NCBI GenBank assembly: GCA_958352845.1
Contig: CATWQC010000031.1
Coordinates: 1 to 19,233, forward strand
Source: an uncultured Collinsella sp.
GTDB taxonomy: Bacteria > Actinomycetota > Coriobacteriia > Coriobacteriales > Coriobacteriaceae
DNA length: 19,233 bases
Reading direction: 5' to 3'
In this document: positions 1 through 7,184 of the stretch, one piece after another
Numbering within the stretch: position 1 is the first letter of the stretch
Layout: the number at the start of each line of letters is the position of its first letter
Made by a program: the position numbers and the translations under genes
Notes under the pieces: model-generated
What the model was told of the DNA's origin: nothing
The model's input: only the letters and a program-made list of their open reading frames with translations
The model's database searches: none

Positions 1-54
1 AGCACGCGGCTGTTAACCGCGCTGTTGTAGGTTCGAGTCCTACCCGGGGAGCCA
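1..54 (+). tRNA. tRNA-Asn (GTT), 5'-truncated by window edge
   Basis: The 54 bases are identical to the 3' part of the complete tRNA at 87-161. They hold the end of the D arm, the anticodon stem-loop with GTT at 12-14, the T arm with its TTCGAGT loop, the 3' acceptor strand, discriminator G and an encoded CCA. The 5' acceptor strand and most of the D arm lie outside the window. It is the first of two tandem copies, separated by a 32-base spacer. Confidence 0.95.
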
Positions 55-86
55 GAATTTCCAGCCCTTTCCGTTGGGCTTTAAAT

Positions 87-161
87 TCCTCGGTAGCTCA
101 ATGGTAGAGCACGCGGCTGTTAACCGCGCTGTTGTAGGTTCGAGTCCTACCCGGGGAGCCA
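87..161 (+). tRNA. tRNA-Asn (GTT)
   Basis: A full cloverleaf can be drawn. The acceptor stem pairs 87-93 with 151-157, including one G-T wobble. The D arm lies at 96-110. The anticodon stem pairs 112-116 with 124-128 around loop CTGTTAA, with anticodon GTT at 119-121. The T stem pairs 134-138 with 146-150 around TTCGAGT. Discriminator G158 is followed by an encoded CCA at 159-161. GTT reads AAC/AAU, so this is asparagine. It is a tandem duplicate of the tRNA before it and is followed within 10 bases by a terminator, so the pair is probably one transcript. Confidence 0.97.
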
Positions 162-167
162 GGTTGT

Positions 168-197
168 AAAACCCGTCGCTTATGCGGCGGGTTTTTT
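168..197 (+). terminator. intrinsic terminator of the tRNA-Asn pair
   Basis: A 12-bp stem pairs 168-179 with 184-195, with one G-T wobble (176/187). It closes a TTAT loop and merges into a T6 run at 192-197. It lies just after the encoded CCA, so it should end the tRNA transcript and separate it from the downstream operon. Confidence 0.9.
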
Positions 198-293
198 CAT
201 GCCGCGATCGCCGTTCGCGAACGTTACCGTATCAACATTTCGTGTCGAGGATGTAATCCCGAGGCCCGCCACCTCAACATGGCGCGGTCGTTG

Positions 294-299
294 TAGAAT
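294..299 (+). promoter_or_regulatory. candidate -10 box (TAGAAT) for the asp23-fakA-recG operon
   Basis: TAGAAT lies 58 bases before the GTG start at 357. No convincing -35 is seen 16-18 bases upstream. A start point near 306 would put the in-frame ATG at 306 at or before the transcript start, which supports the GTG at 357. The predicted leader contains a 6-bp stem-loop at 324-340 (TGGTGC paired with GCACCA, 5-base loop) directly ahead of the Shine-Dalgarno at 345-350. Confidence 0.5.
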
Positions 300-356
300 A
301 TTGCAATGATTGCTCCCACGACATGGTGCCGCGAGCACCAAGAAAAGGAGATTCTT

Positions 357-713
357 GTGTCTGAGACCATTAACGGCAGCCTGAGCGTCTCGAACGACGT
401 TATTGCCGATATTGCCGGTTATGCCGCGATGACGTGCTATGGCGTTGTCGGTATGGCTGAGCAGCTCCAGGGCGCCGAGAGCGTGCGCCTGCTTGCCGGT
501 CAGCGCCTCCGCAAGGGCGTGCTTGTCTCCGCCGACGAGAACGGCCTTACGGTCGATCTTCACGTCGTGCTCGAGAACGGCGTCAACATGAAGTCCGTCT
601 GCCACAATCTTTCGAGCTCCGTTGCCTTTACCCTGCAGGAGATCGCCCAGATCGATCCCGCCAGCCTTAAGATCGGCATCCATATCGACGCGCTCAAGAG
701 CCGTCTGAACTAG
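357..713 (+). CDS. Asp23/Gls24 family envelope stress protein (YloU-like)
   Basis: This 118-residue protein matches the Asp23/Gls24 (DUF322) family. It begins MSETINGSLSVSNDVIADIA, followed by a GVVGMA turn typical of the family around residues 29-34 and a late LTVDLHVVLENGVNM strand region. Family members are small acidic proteins linked to alkaline or envelope stress; the exact role of this YloU-like subgroup is not settled. GTG at 357 is preferred because AAGGAG at 345-350 lies six bases upstream. An in-frame ATG at 306 would add 17 residues unlike the family, has no ribosome binding site, and coincides with the likely transcript start. In Bacillus the homologue yloU also directly precedes yloV (fakA), as here (27-base gap), so co-transcription is expected. 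Confidence 0.9.
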   Translation: MSETINGSLSVSNDVIADIAGYAAMTCYGVVGMAEQLQGAESVRLLAGQRLRKGVLVSADENGLTVDLHVVLENGVNMKSVCHNLSSSVAFTLQEIAQIDPASLKIGIHIDALKSRLN

Positions 714-740
714 CATCCGAAAACGGAGATTCAAATACCC

Positions 741-2402
741 ATGATTGCAAAGACCATTCGCACCTGTTTTCCGATCGCTGCGGCTGCCGTTTCCGACAAG
801 GCCGAGGAGATCAATAAGCTCAATGTCTTCCCCGTACCCGACGGCGACACCGGCACCAACATGTCGCTCACGCTCGCCTCGGTGACCAAGGAGCTTTCCG
901 CCCTTCCCGCCGATGCCGACATGGAGGCCATCGCCGGCGCCATCACCCACGGTTCCTTGATGGGCGCTCGCGGTAACTCCGGCGTCATCACCTCGCAGAT
1001 TCTGCGCGGCGTGGCCGAGGGCCTTGTCTCTGCCGACGAGCCCATTACGTCCGCCAACATTGCCTTCGCCTTCCGTCGCGCCGTCAAGGTCGCCTTCCAG
1101 GCTGTCCGCAAGCCCATCGAGGGCACGATCCTCACGGTCCTGCGCGATGTCTCGACCAAGGCCGATGAGTGCGAGAAGAAGAAGTTCTCGGCTGAGGATG
1201 CGCTCGATGCCATCGTCGTTGAGGCGTACCAGTCCGTCGCCCGCACACCCGATCTGTTGCCCGTTCTGAAGGAGAACGGAGTGGTCGACTCCGGCGCCTT
1301 TGGCTTTGCCATCTTCCTGGAGAACTTTGTTGCCGCTGCGCTCGGCCGCAGCACCGTGGTCGAGGATTTCTCCGCTACGTTTGACTCCGCCGGCTCTGCC
1401 CGCGATGCCGCTCTTGGCCGCGTTGAGATTGAGGCCAACGACGACTGGGAGGGCTCGGAGTTCCGCTACTGCAACGAGTTCCTCTTTAAGGCCGACGCCC
1501 CGTTTGACGAGGACGAGTGCCTTAAGTTCCTGGGCTCCATGGGCGACTGCGAGCTGCTCGTGGGTGCCTACCCCGACTACAAGATTCATGTGCACTCCAA
1601 CACCCCCAACCTGGTGCTCGAGCACATGCTGCAGCTTGGCCAGATCTACGAGGTCTTTATCCACAACATGGAGATGGAGGCCCACGACCGTACCGCCAAG
1701 ATTCACGAGGACCAGGAGAAGGCCGCCGAGCCCGCGAAGGCCCTGGGCTTTGTCGCCGTTGCCGCCGGTTCCGGCGAGGCCGACATCCTCAAGTCCCTTG
1801 GCGTCGACGTGGTCGTCTCCGGTGGCCAGACTATGAATCCCTCGACCGCCGACCTGCTGGGCGCGGTGGACCAGGTCAACGCGACCTCGGTCATCATCTT
1901 GCCCAACAACGGCAACATCCGCATGGCCGCTGAGGCTGCTGCCTCAGCCTGCACCGACAAGAAGGTCGCCGTCGTTCCCACCAAGACCGTCCCGCAGGCC
2001 TTCTCCGCGCTGTTCGCAGTCCTGCCCGATTCCGAGCTCGAGGATGCCGTCGCCGCCATGGTCGACGCCATCAGTGAGGTCCGCGATGGTGAGGTCACCC
2101 GCGCCGTGCGCGACTCCAGTGCCTCTGACGGTTCTCCGATTCACTCCGGTGACGTCATGGGTATCATCGCCGGCTCCATCGACGTGGTCGGCTCCGACGT
2201 GAAGCAGGTCACGCTCGACTGCATCAACCGCATGCAGGAGGAAGAGGAGGGCGACGCGCTGACGATTCTGGCCGGCGAGGAGCTGTCCGATGAGGCCTTC
2301 CAGGAGATCGTCGACGCCATCGAGGAAGCTCAGCCCGACTTGGAGATTGACGCCCATCGTGGCGAGCAGCCGCTCTATCCCGTGATCTTCTCGATCGAGT
2401 AG
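741..2402 (+). CDS. fakA: fatty acid kinase subunit FakA (DAK2/DhaL domain protein)
   Basis: The 553-residue protein has the FakA layout: an N-terminal DhaL (DAK2) nucleotide-binding domain at about 1-200 and a C-terminal FakA-specific region ending in QPLYPVIFSIE. The signature NVFPVPDGDTGTNM is at residues 28-41; its aspartates bind the metal ions that hold ATP. Known members phosphorylate fatty acids bound to a FakB carrier, giving acyl-phosphate for PlsX/PlsY and so for phospholipid synthesis. No fakB is in this window. Length is typical (about 550). The ribosome binding site is weak (CGGAG about 12 bases upstream), so coupling to the upstream gene is possible. plsX and acpP follow about 5 kb downstream, giving the route a local context. 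Confidence 0.94.
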   Translation: MIAKTIRTCFPIAAAAVSDKAEEINKLNVFPVPDGDTGTNMSLTLASVTKELSALPADADMEAIAGAITHGSLMGARGNSGVITSQILRGVAEGLVSADEPITSANIAFAFRRAVKVAFQAVRKPIEGTILTVLRDVSTKADECEKKKFSAEDALDAIVVEAYQSVARTPDLLPVLKENGVVDSGAFGFAIFLENFVAAALGRSTVVEDFSATFDSAGSARDAALGRVEIEANDDWEGSEFRYCNEFLFKADAPFDEDECLKFLGSMGDCELLVGAYPDYKIHVHSNTPNLVLEHMLQLGQIYEVFIHNMEMEAHDRTAKIHEDQEKAAEPAKALGFVAVAAGSGEADILKSLGVDVVVSGGQTMNPSTADLLGAVDQVNATSVIILPNNGNIRMAAEAAASACTDKKVAVVPTKTVPQAFSALFAVLPDSELEDAVAAMVDAISEVRDGEVTRAVRDSSASDGSPIHSGDVMGIIAGSIDVVGSDVKQVTLDCINRMQEEEEGDALTILAGEELSDEAFQEIVDAIEEAQPDLEIDAHRGEQPLYPVIFSIE

Positions 2403-2412
2403 GCATCTGCCC

Positions 2413-4590
2413 ATGTCCGAGCTCTGCTCCGTGCCGCGCGTCTCGGAGCGCTTTGCCCAGAGCAATGCGCTCGACGAGGATATCGCGCGACTCAAATATG
2501 TTTCGGGTAAACGTGAGGAGGCCCTTCGCCGTCTGGGAATTAGGACGGTGGGGGACCTCCTTCTCCATATCCCTCATCGATACCTCGACTTTACCCGTTC
2601 GTGGTCCATCGAGATGGCGCCCATCGGTACCGTGTGCACCATCATCGCCACGGTCGACCGCATCGTCCAAAAGCAGCCGCGTCCGCGCATGCAGGTGACC
2701 GAGGTATCGCTGGTGGACGAGACGGGCGTGTTGCAGGTCGCCTTTTTCCGCCAGCCCTGGATTGCCCAGCAGCTTAAACAGGGCGACCGCCTGGCCGTGA
2801 TGGGCAAGGTCGAGTTTGCCTACGGTTTTAAGCAGATGGCCTCGCCGCACTTTGAAAAGCTCGATGACGGGCGTGCTGCGGGTACCATCCTGCCGGTCCA
2901 TTACGTGAGCGATGGCGTGAGCCAGGCGTGGATGCGCCGCATCGTAAGCGGCGCGCTCGAGGTCGTCGGCAATCCGTTCGATCCGATTCCCGCGCCGCTG
3001 CGCGCAAAGCGGAAGCTCATGAGCAATGCCCGCGCGTTGCGTTCGATCCACTTTCCATCGAGTATGGCAGAGCGCGATATCGCGCGCGCACGGCTTGCCT
3101 ACGAGGAGTGCCTCTACCTGCAGCTGGCGCTGCGCCTGCGCAACGTCGGCGGCCTGGTCGATGTGGTTCCCTATGCCCACACCGCGGGCGAGCACCTGGC
3201 CGCGCTTAAGCAAGCCCTGCCGTTTTCGCTGAGCGACGAGCAGGAGACCGCGTTCCAAGATATCCTGCGCGATATGTGCGATGGTGGGCGCGTGATGAAC
3301 CGCCTGCTGCTGGGCGATGTCGGTACCGGTAAGACCGCCGTTGCCGCCTGCGCTCTGGCTGTGGCTGCCGATAGCGGTACGCAGGCCTGCGTTATGGCGC
3401 CCACGGGCGTGTTGGCGCGCCAATATGCCGATAAGACCGGCCCTCTGCTCTCGCAGACGGGCATGTCCTGGGCGCTTCTGACGGGTGCCACGCCGGCCTC
3501 AGAGCGCGAGCAGATCCATGCCCAGCTTGAATCGGGCGAGCTCGACGTCCTCTTTGGAACCCACGCGGTGCTTTCGGATAACGTTGCGTTCAATCATCTG
3601 TCGCTTGTCGTCATCGACGAGCAGCACCGGTTTGGCGTTGGCCAACGCAACGCCCTACGCGCGAAGGGCCCCGGTGCGGACCTGCTCGTTATGACGGCGA
3701 CACCGATCCCGCGTACGCTGGCGCTTTCGGTCTACGGCGATCTGGACACGAGTATCATCCGCCATCGGCCCGTCCCTGGCGCTGGCGTGACGACACGCGT
3801 GCTCACCGAGTCGAGCCGCGACCTCGCCTATGGCGCCATCCGCGAGGCGCATGAAAAGGGTCAGCAGGCCTACGTGATTTGCCCGCTCGTGGAGCCGAGT
3901 GACTCGGCCGATGAGCTTGAAGACGTGCCCGGTATCGCCCGCGACGACGAGGGCCGCGTGACCGTGCCTGTGCCGCTGCACGATACGGCGACCGAGCTCG
4001 ATCGCCTGCGTCTGGCGTTGCCGGGTCTTGCCATCGAGCGCCTTCACGGCCGTATGCCAGCGGGGGAGAAGGATCGCGTGATCGACGCCTTCAAGCGTGG
4101 CGAGATTGACGTGCTCGTCTCGACTACGGTGGTCGAGGTGGGCGTCGACGTGCCCAACGCCACCGTCATGGTCATCGAGAACGGTGAGCGGTTTGGCTTG
4201 GCGGCGCTGCATCAGCTACGCGGTCGCGTGGGCCGCGGCAGCGTGTCGGGCACGTGCCTGGTCATGACGCACTCCAAGGGCAATGGCGGCGCCTCGGCGG
4301 CACAAGACCGTCTCCAGTCGCTCGAAAAGACCTCGGATGGTTTTACGCTTGCCCAGATGGACCTGCGTCTGCGTCACGAGGGCGAAATCCTGGGGTACCG
4401 TCAGCACGGTGGCGTGACCTTGCGCTTTGTGGACCTGGATGCCGATGAGGACCTTATCGAATGGGCCCATTTGGACGCGGTCGAGCTCTTGCGGTATGCT
4501 TGCAACCTTGACTCTGTGGCGACGCGTCCCTTGCGCGAGGCGGTCGCCATGCGTTATCGACATATCTTTAAGGAGGTCAGCGGAGGATGA
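2413..4590 (+). CDS. recG: ATP-dependent DNA helicase RecG
   Basis: The 725-residue protein shows RecG organisation. An N-terminal wedge/OB region (about 30-250) starts with a helix-hairpin-like segment around VSGKREEALRRLGIRTVGDLL. The helicase core has Walker A GDVGTGKT (301-308), DEQHRFG (402-408) and TATPIPRTL (428-436), with a later GRVGRG. RecG reverses stalled replication forks and branch-migrates Holliday junctions. It is slightly longer than the usual 680-700 because of an insertion after the ICPLVEPS segment in the second RecA lobe. The start lies 10 bases after the fakA stop without a clear Shine-Dalgarno, so translational coupling is likely. The 3' end overlaps rsmD by four bases (ATGA). 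Confidence 0.96.
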   Translation: MSELCSVPRVSERFAQSNALDEDIARLKYVSGKREEALRRLGIRTVGDLLLHIPHRYLDFTRSWSIEMAPIGTVCTIIATVDRIVQKQPRPRMQVTEVSLVDETGVLQVAFFRQPWIAQQLKQGDRLAVMGKVEFAYGFKQMASPHFEKLDDGRAAGTILPVHYVSDGVSQAWMRRIVSGALEVVGNPFDPIPAPLRAKRKLMSNARALRSIHFPSSMAERDIARARLAYEECLYLQLALRLRNVGGLVDVVPYAHTAGEHLAALKQALPFSLSDEQETAFQDILRDMCDGGRVMNRLLLGDVGTGKTAVAACALAVAADSGTQACVMAPTGVLARQYADKTGPLLSQTGMSWALLTGATPASEREQIHAQLESGELDVLFGTHAVLSDNVAFNHLSLVVIDEQHRFGVGQRNALRAKGPGADLLVMTATPIPRTLALSVYGDLDTSIIRHRPVPGAGVTTRVLTESSRDLAYGAIREAHEKGQQAYVICPLVEPSDSADELEDVPGIARDDEGRVTVPVPLHDTATELDRLRLALPGLAIERLHGRMPAGEKDRVIDAFKRGEIDVLVSTTVVEVGVDVPNATVMVIENGERFGLAALHQLRGRVGRGSVSGTCLVMTHSKGNGGASAAQDRLQSLEKTSDGFTLAQMDLRLRHEGEILGYRQHGGVTLRFVDLDADEDLIEWAHLDAVELLRYACNLDSVATRPLREAVAMRYRHIFKEVSGG

Positions 4591-5243
4591 GAATCATCGG
4601 CGGCGAATGGCGCGGTCGTAAGATCGAGGAGCCCCGTGGTCGCGATGTCACCCGCCCCACGACTGATCGCGTGCGCGAGGCGTGCGCATCTATGGTCATG
4701 TCGGCATTCGATTTCGATTTGGACGAGGTTCGTGTGCTGGACGCCTTTGGCGGCTCCGGTGCCTTAGGGTTAGAGATGCTCTCTCGTGGGGCCCGCTCGC
4801 TCACGACGTTTGAGATCGATCGCAACGCCGCGCGGCTCATTACCAAGAATATCGAGTCGCTCTGCCGTGACCGTGCGCGTTGGCGTGTGGTCACGGGCGA
4901 CATGCTGGCAAGTGCCTCGCGCGGTCGTGTACCGGGCGGCCCCTTTGATTTGGTCCTGCTCGACCCGCCCTATGCTTTTGGTGCCGAGCCGGTCGAGGAA
5001 ATGCTGCAGAACCTGGCTCAGCAGGGTCTGCTTGCGCCTGGCGCTTATGCCCTGTTTGAGCATGCCTCCGCCGATGCGGGCGCGCATCCGGCAGGCTTTG
5101 AGACTGTACGTGAGAAGCGCTACGGCATTACCTCGGTCGACCTGCTTCGTTGGGTCGGCGATGACGACGGTGAGGACGATAGTGCCGTCACCGATGCCGA
5201 TAACAACGATGCCACGACGTTTCAGGAGGACGCCCATGAATGA
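4587..5243 (+). CDS. rsmD: 16S rRNA (guanine966-N2)-methyltransferase RsmD
   Basis: The N-terminus MRIIGGEWRGRKIEEPRG and the following RPTTDRVREA segment are diagnostic of RsmD. The SAM-binding loop DAFGGSGALGLE is at 52-63, and the catalytic DPPY, which places the guanine amino group, is at 126-129. The enzyme methylates G966 of 16S rRNA during 30S assembly. The start is fixed by GGAGG at 4582-4586 and by ATGA overlap with the recG stop, although the Shine-Dalgarno spacing is very tight; a second AGGAGG lies at 4571-4576. The protein is 218 residues, about 30 longer than usual, because of an acidic low-complexity tail from about 189 (GDDDGEDD and further acidic residues). The tail overlaps the coaD start. 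Confidence 0.94.
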   Translation: MRIIGGEWRGRKIEEPRGRDVTRPTTDRVREACASMVMSAFDFDLDEVRVLDAFGGSGALGLEMLSRGARSLTTFEIDRNAARLITKNIESLCRDRARWRVVTGDMLASASRGRVPGGPFDLVLLDPPYAFGAEPVEEMLQNLAQQGLLAPGAYALFEHASADAGAHPAGFETVREKRYGITSVDLLRWVGDDDGEDDSAVTDADNNDATTFQEDAHE

Positions 5244-5733
5244 CACCATCAACCGCGTGATCGTCCCGGGCACCTTCGATCCCATCACGTTTGGCCATAT
5301 CGATGTGATCCGCCGCGCCCGCCGCATCTTTCCCAGTGTGATCGTCGCTGTTGCAGAGTCGCAGGGTAAAAACGGTGTGGGCACCACGTTTATGCTCGAT
5401 GAGCGCGTGGCGCTGGCCCGCGAGGCGCTCGGTAATATCGACGGCGTCGAAGTCCTGCCCTTTACCGGCCTCTTGGTCGACTTCGCTCGTGAGCAGGGGG
5501 CGGGGGCCGTGGTCAAGGGCCTGCGCGCCATGACCGACTTTGAGTATGAGCTGCAGCAGGCCGACCTCAATTATCGCTTGGATAGCGAGCTGGAGTCCAT
5601 CTTTGTCATGAGTGCTCCGCAGTACGGTTACATCTCGAGCTCGGTCGTTCGCCAGATCGCCTCGCTCGGCAGCGATGTATCGACGTTTGTGCCGCCCAAC
5701 GTGGTCGAAGCGCTCAGACATCGCTTTTCGTGA
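5236..5733 (+). CDS. coaD: phosphopantetheine adenylyltransferase CoaD
   Basis: CoaD transfers AMP from ATP to 4'-phosphopantetheine, the penultimate step of coenzyme A synthesis. The 165-residue length is typical. Nucleotidyltransferase motifs are clear: GTFDPITFGH (12-21, the T/HxGH box), KGLRAMTDFEYE (94-105) and ISSSVVRQ (133-140, the ISSTxVR box). ATG 5236 is preceded by AGGAGGA at 5224-5230, inside the end of rsmD, and overlaps that gene by eight bases, so the pair is coupled. CoA is the donor of the 4'-phosphopantetheine arm of acyl carrier protein, encoded later in the window. The neighbourhood rsmD-coaD is widespread in bacteria. Confidence 0.96.
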   Translation: MNDTINRVIVPGTFDPITFGHIDVIRRARRIFPSVIVAVAESQGKNGVGTTFMLDERVALAREALGNIDGVEVLPFTGLLVDFAREQGAGAVVKGLRAMTDFEYELQQADLNYRLDSELESIFVMSAPQYGYISSSVVRQIASLGSDVSTFVPPNVVEALRHRFS

Positions 5734-5757
5734 CGTTTTTTATTGCCTGGTGGCATG

Positions 5758-5766
5758 TGGTAAACT
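5758..5766 (+). promoter_or_regulatory. candidate extended -10 promoter (TGG TAAACT) for the sepIVA-like gene
   Basis: TG at 5758-5759, one base, then TAAACT at 5761-5766 form an extended -10 element 36 bases before the preferred start at 5802. No good -35 is seen at standard spacing, which an extended -10 can tolerate. A start point near 5773 would place the ATG at 5778 at the very 5' end of the message, supporting the later start. Confidence 0.5.
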
Positions 5767-5801
5767 AGCACGATGATATGTTACCTATGAAAGGAGACCG
5801 G

Positions 5802-6299
5802 ATGCCGGGCGAGAATTTTCCTGGCGATAGGATCGTCAGCTTGGTCGATGAGCTCGAAGGGCTGATCGAGGAAGCCAAGCCGCCTTTCGGCAAGAACGCT
5901 CAGTTCAAGGTCATCGACGCCGACGTGTTCTTCAATATCCTCGACGAGATCCGCATGAGCTATCCCGAGGAGTGGCAGAAGTCCCGCCGTATCCTTAAGG
6001 AGCGCGAGGAGCTTATGGCTTCCGCCGCCGCTCAGGCTGATTCCATCATCGCCGACGCTCAGCAGCAGGCCCTTACCATTGCCGGTGAGCAGGAGATCGT
6101 CCGCCTTGCGCAGCAGCAGGCCGACGACATCCGCGATCGTGCCCAGCAGTACGAGCGCGAGACGCGTTATGCTGCCGAGGACTACGCGGAGCAGGTCTTT
6201 ACGCACCTGGAGGAGAACCTCAAGAGCCTGACTGGCACCGTTACCCGTTGCCGTCAGCAGCTCAACGAGGGTGCCGCCCAACAGAATGGTCAGTGGTAA
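5802..6299 (+). CDS. DivIVA-like coiled-coil cell-division/envelope protein (SepIVA-like)
   Basis: This 165-residue soluble protein has no signal peptide or membrane segment. Residues 10-50 (RIVSLVDELEGLIEEAK, then FKVIDADVFFNILDEIR) are followed by a long Ala/Gln/Glu-rich coiled coil at about 60-145. This resembles the DivIVA-like protein SepIVA of mycobacteria, which acts in septation and envelope growth. Position supports it: in mycobacteria sepIVA precedes the DUF177 gene, rnc, smc and ftsY, as here. It could instead be annotated as a generic ATP synthase b-like coiled coil; I consider that a similarity artefact. ATG 5802 is chosen because AAAGGAGA lies at 5790-5797; the in-frame ATG at 5778 has no ribosome binding site. 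The stop overlaps the next start (TAATG). Confidence 0.75.
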   Translation: MPGENFPGDRIVSLVDELEGLIEEAKPPFGKNAQFKVIDADVFFNILDEIRMSYPEEWQKSRRILKEREELMASAAAQADSIIADAQQQALTIAGEQEIVRLAQQQADDIRDRAQQYERETRYAAEDYAEQVFTHLEENLKSLTGTVTRCRQQLNEGAAQQNGQW

Positions 6300-6853
6300 T
6301 GGCTGAGTTTCCGAGCGTTACCGTCGATCTTTCCGAGCAGCTCGAGTTTCCCGGAGACTCTTATCCGCTGACCGGTAAGGTCGATGTCGCCACCTACACG
6401 GTGGGCGAGAAGGAGTACCAGCTTCAGGACGGCATCGACTACGACGTTGTCTTTACCAATGCCGGTACCGGTGTCTTGCTCACGGGCATGGTCCGCGCGC
6501 ACGCCACCGGCGAGTGCGACCGTTGCCTGGAGCCCGCTTCGTTTGATATCGCCGGCGAGATCGAGGAGTTCTACCTCTTTGAGGAGCCCGAGGATCCCGA
6601 GGCCTACGAGGACGGCTACGAGCTCCTGTGTGAGGACCGCATCGTCGATCTGGGTGAGCCCATCAACGACGCGGTCGTCATGGACACGCCGTTTGTGGTG
6701 CTCTGCAAGCCCGATTGCCGCGGTCTGTGCCCCACATGCGGTTGCAATCTCAACGTCGAGCAATGCGATTGCGCCGCCCAGGCAGAGGCAGAATGGGCCG
6801 CTGCCACGGAAAATCCATTTGCAGCATTGAAGAATCTCAAGCTTGATGAGTAA
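6299..6853 (+). CDS. DUF177 (YceD) family protein, probable 23S rRNA accumulation factor
   Basis: The 184-residue protein has the DUF177/YceD features. A central CDRC pair (Cys73, Cys76) sits in GECDRCLEPASFDIAGEIEE. A C-terminal CKPDCRGLCPTCGCNLN segment with Cys136, 140, 144, 147 and 149, plus Cys156 and 158, looks able to bind zinc. An acidic stretch lies between (FEEPEDPEAYED). In other bacteria and plants the family is needed for normal 23S rRNA levels and is almost always next to rpmF, as here; the biochemical role is unknown. ATG 6299 overlaps the upstream stop by one base (TAATG), so it is translationally coupled to the SepIVA-like gene. Confidence 0.9.
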   Translation: MAEFPSVTVDLSEQLEFPGDSYPLTGKVDVATYTVGEKEYQLQDGIDYDVVFTNAGTGVLLTGMVRAHATGECDRCLEPASFDIAGEIEEFYLFEEPEDPEAYEDGYELLCEDRIVDLGEPINDAVVMDTPFVVLCKPDCRGLCPTCGCNLNVEQCDCAAQAEAEWAAATENPFAALKNLKLDE

Positions 6854-6858
6854 AACTG

Positions 6859-6867
6859 TGGTAGTAT
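6859..6867 (+). promoter_or_regulatory. candidate extended -10 promoter (TGG TAGTAT) for rpmF
   Basis: TG at 6859-6860, one base, then TAGTAT at 6862-6867 sit in the 64-base gap between the DUF177 gene and rpmF. The context TGTGGTA is the same as in the promoter at 5758-5766. No standard -35 is seen. It would allow L32 to be made in excess of the DUF177 protein. Confidence 0.45.
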
Positions 6868-6917
6868 CGCTACTTGCGCGTAATCGCCACACTGGATAGT
6901 TCATAAGGAAGGTCACT

Positions 6918-7097
6918 ATGCCCGTACCTAAACAAAAGCAGGGTCGTATCCGCACTCACACCCGTCGTTCCGCCAACATGAAGATCTCGTCTGCGGCTCA
7001 GTCCACGTGCCCCCGTTGCGGCGCTGTCAAGCTTCCGCACCACGTGTGCCCCAGCTGCGGTTTCTACAAGGACCGCGAGGTTATCGTTACCGAGTAA
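6918..7097 (+). CDS. rpmF: 50S ribosomal protein L32
   Basis: This 59-residue basic protein begins MPVPKQKQGRIRTHTRRS, typical of L32. It carries a zinc ribbon: CPRC (Cys31, Cys34) and CPSC (Cys44, Cys47). It is therefore the zinc-binding (C+) form; no second, zinc-independent copy is in the window. L32 is a component of the 50S subunit near the peptidyl transferase region. AAGGAAGG at 6905-6912 gives a well-spaced ribosome binding site for ATG 6918. The neighbours DUF177 upstream and plsX downstream are the classic bacterial context. Confidence 0.97.
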   Translation: MPVPKQKQGRIRTHTRRSANMKISSAAQSTCPRCGAVKLPHHVCPSCGFYKDREVIVTE

Positions 7098-7100
7098 CGG

Positions 7101-7106
7101 TATACT
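7101..7106 (+). promoter_or_regulatory. candidate -10 box (TATACT) for plsX
   Basis: TATACT starts three bases after the rpmF stop. A transcript starting near 7113 would carry a leader with a small hairpin at 7121-7134 (GTTCC/GGAAC) and then the terminator-like hairpin at 7139-7167 before the plsX ribosome binding site. No strong -35 is visible. Confidence 0.4.
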
Positions 7107-7138
7107 CTGGATGCGATGCCGTTCCAAATGGAACCACA

Positions 7139-7167
7139 ATGGCCGGCTCAATGAGTCGGCCATTTTT
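7139..7167 (+). terminator. intrinsic terminator or attenuator between rpmF and plsX
   Basis: An 11-bp stem pairs 7139-7149 with 7153-7163, with one G-T wobble. The loop is three bases and T5 follows (7163-7167). It can end the rpmF transcript. Because the only candidate plsX promoter I see (7101) is upstream, and the plsX Shine-Dalgarno begins just four bases after the T run (7172-7177), it may instead act as a read-through control on plsX. Confidence 0.75.
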
Positions 7168-7184
7168 GTATAAGGAGCATGTAT

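Noticed and set aside
306..356. Upstream ATG start for the Asp23-like protein
   Set aside because: It lies at or before the likely transcript start, lacks a ribosome binding site, and the GTG at 357 has AAGGAG at correct spacing.
180..1706. Long minus-strand open frame (508 codons) opposite the asp23 and fakA genes
   Set aside because: It begins in the tRNA terminator, is antisense to two recognisable genes, and its Leu/Gly/Val/His-rich composition is the mirror of GC-rich codon use on the other strand.
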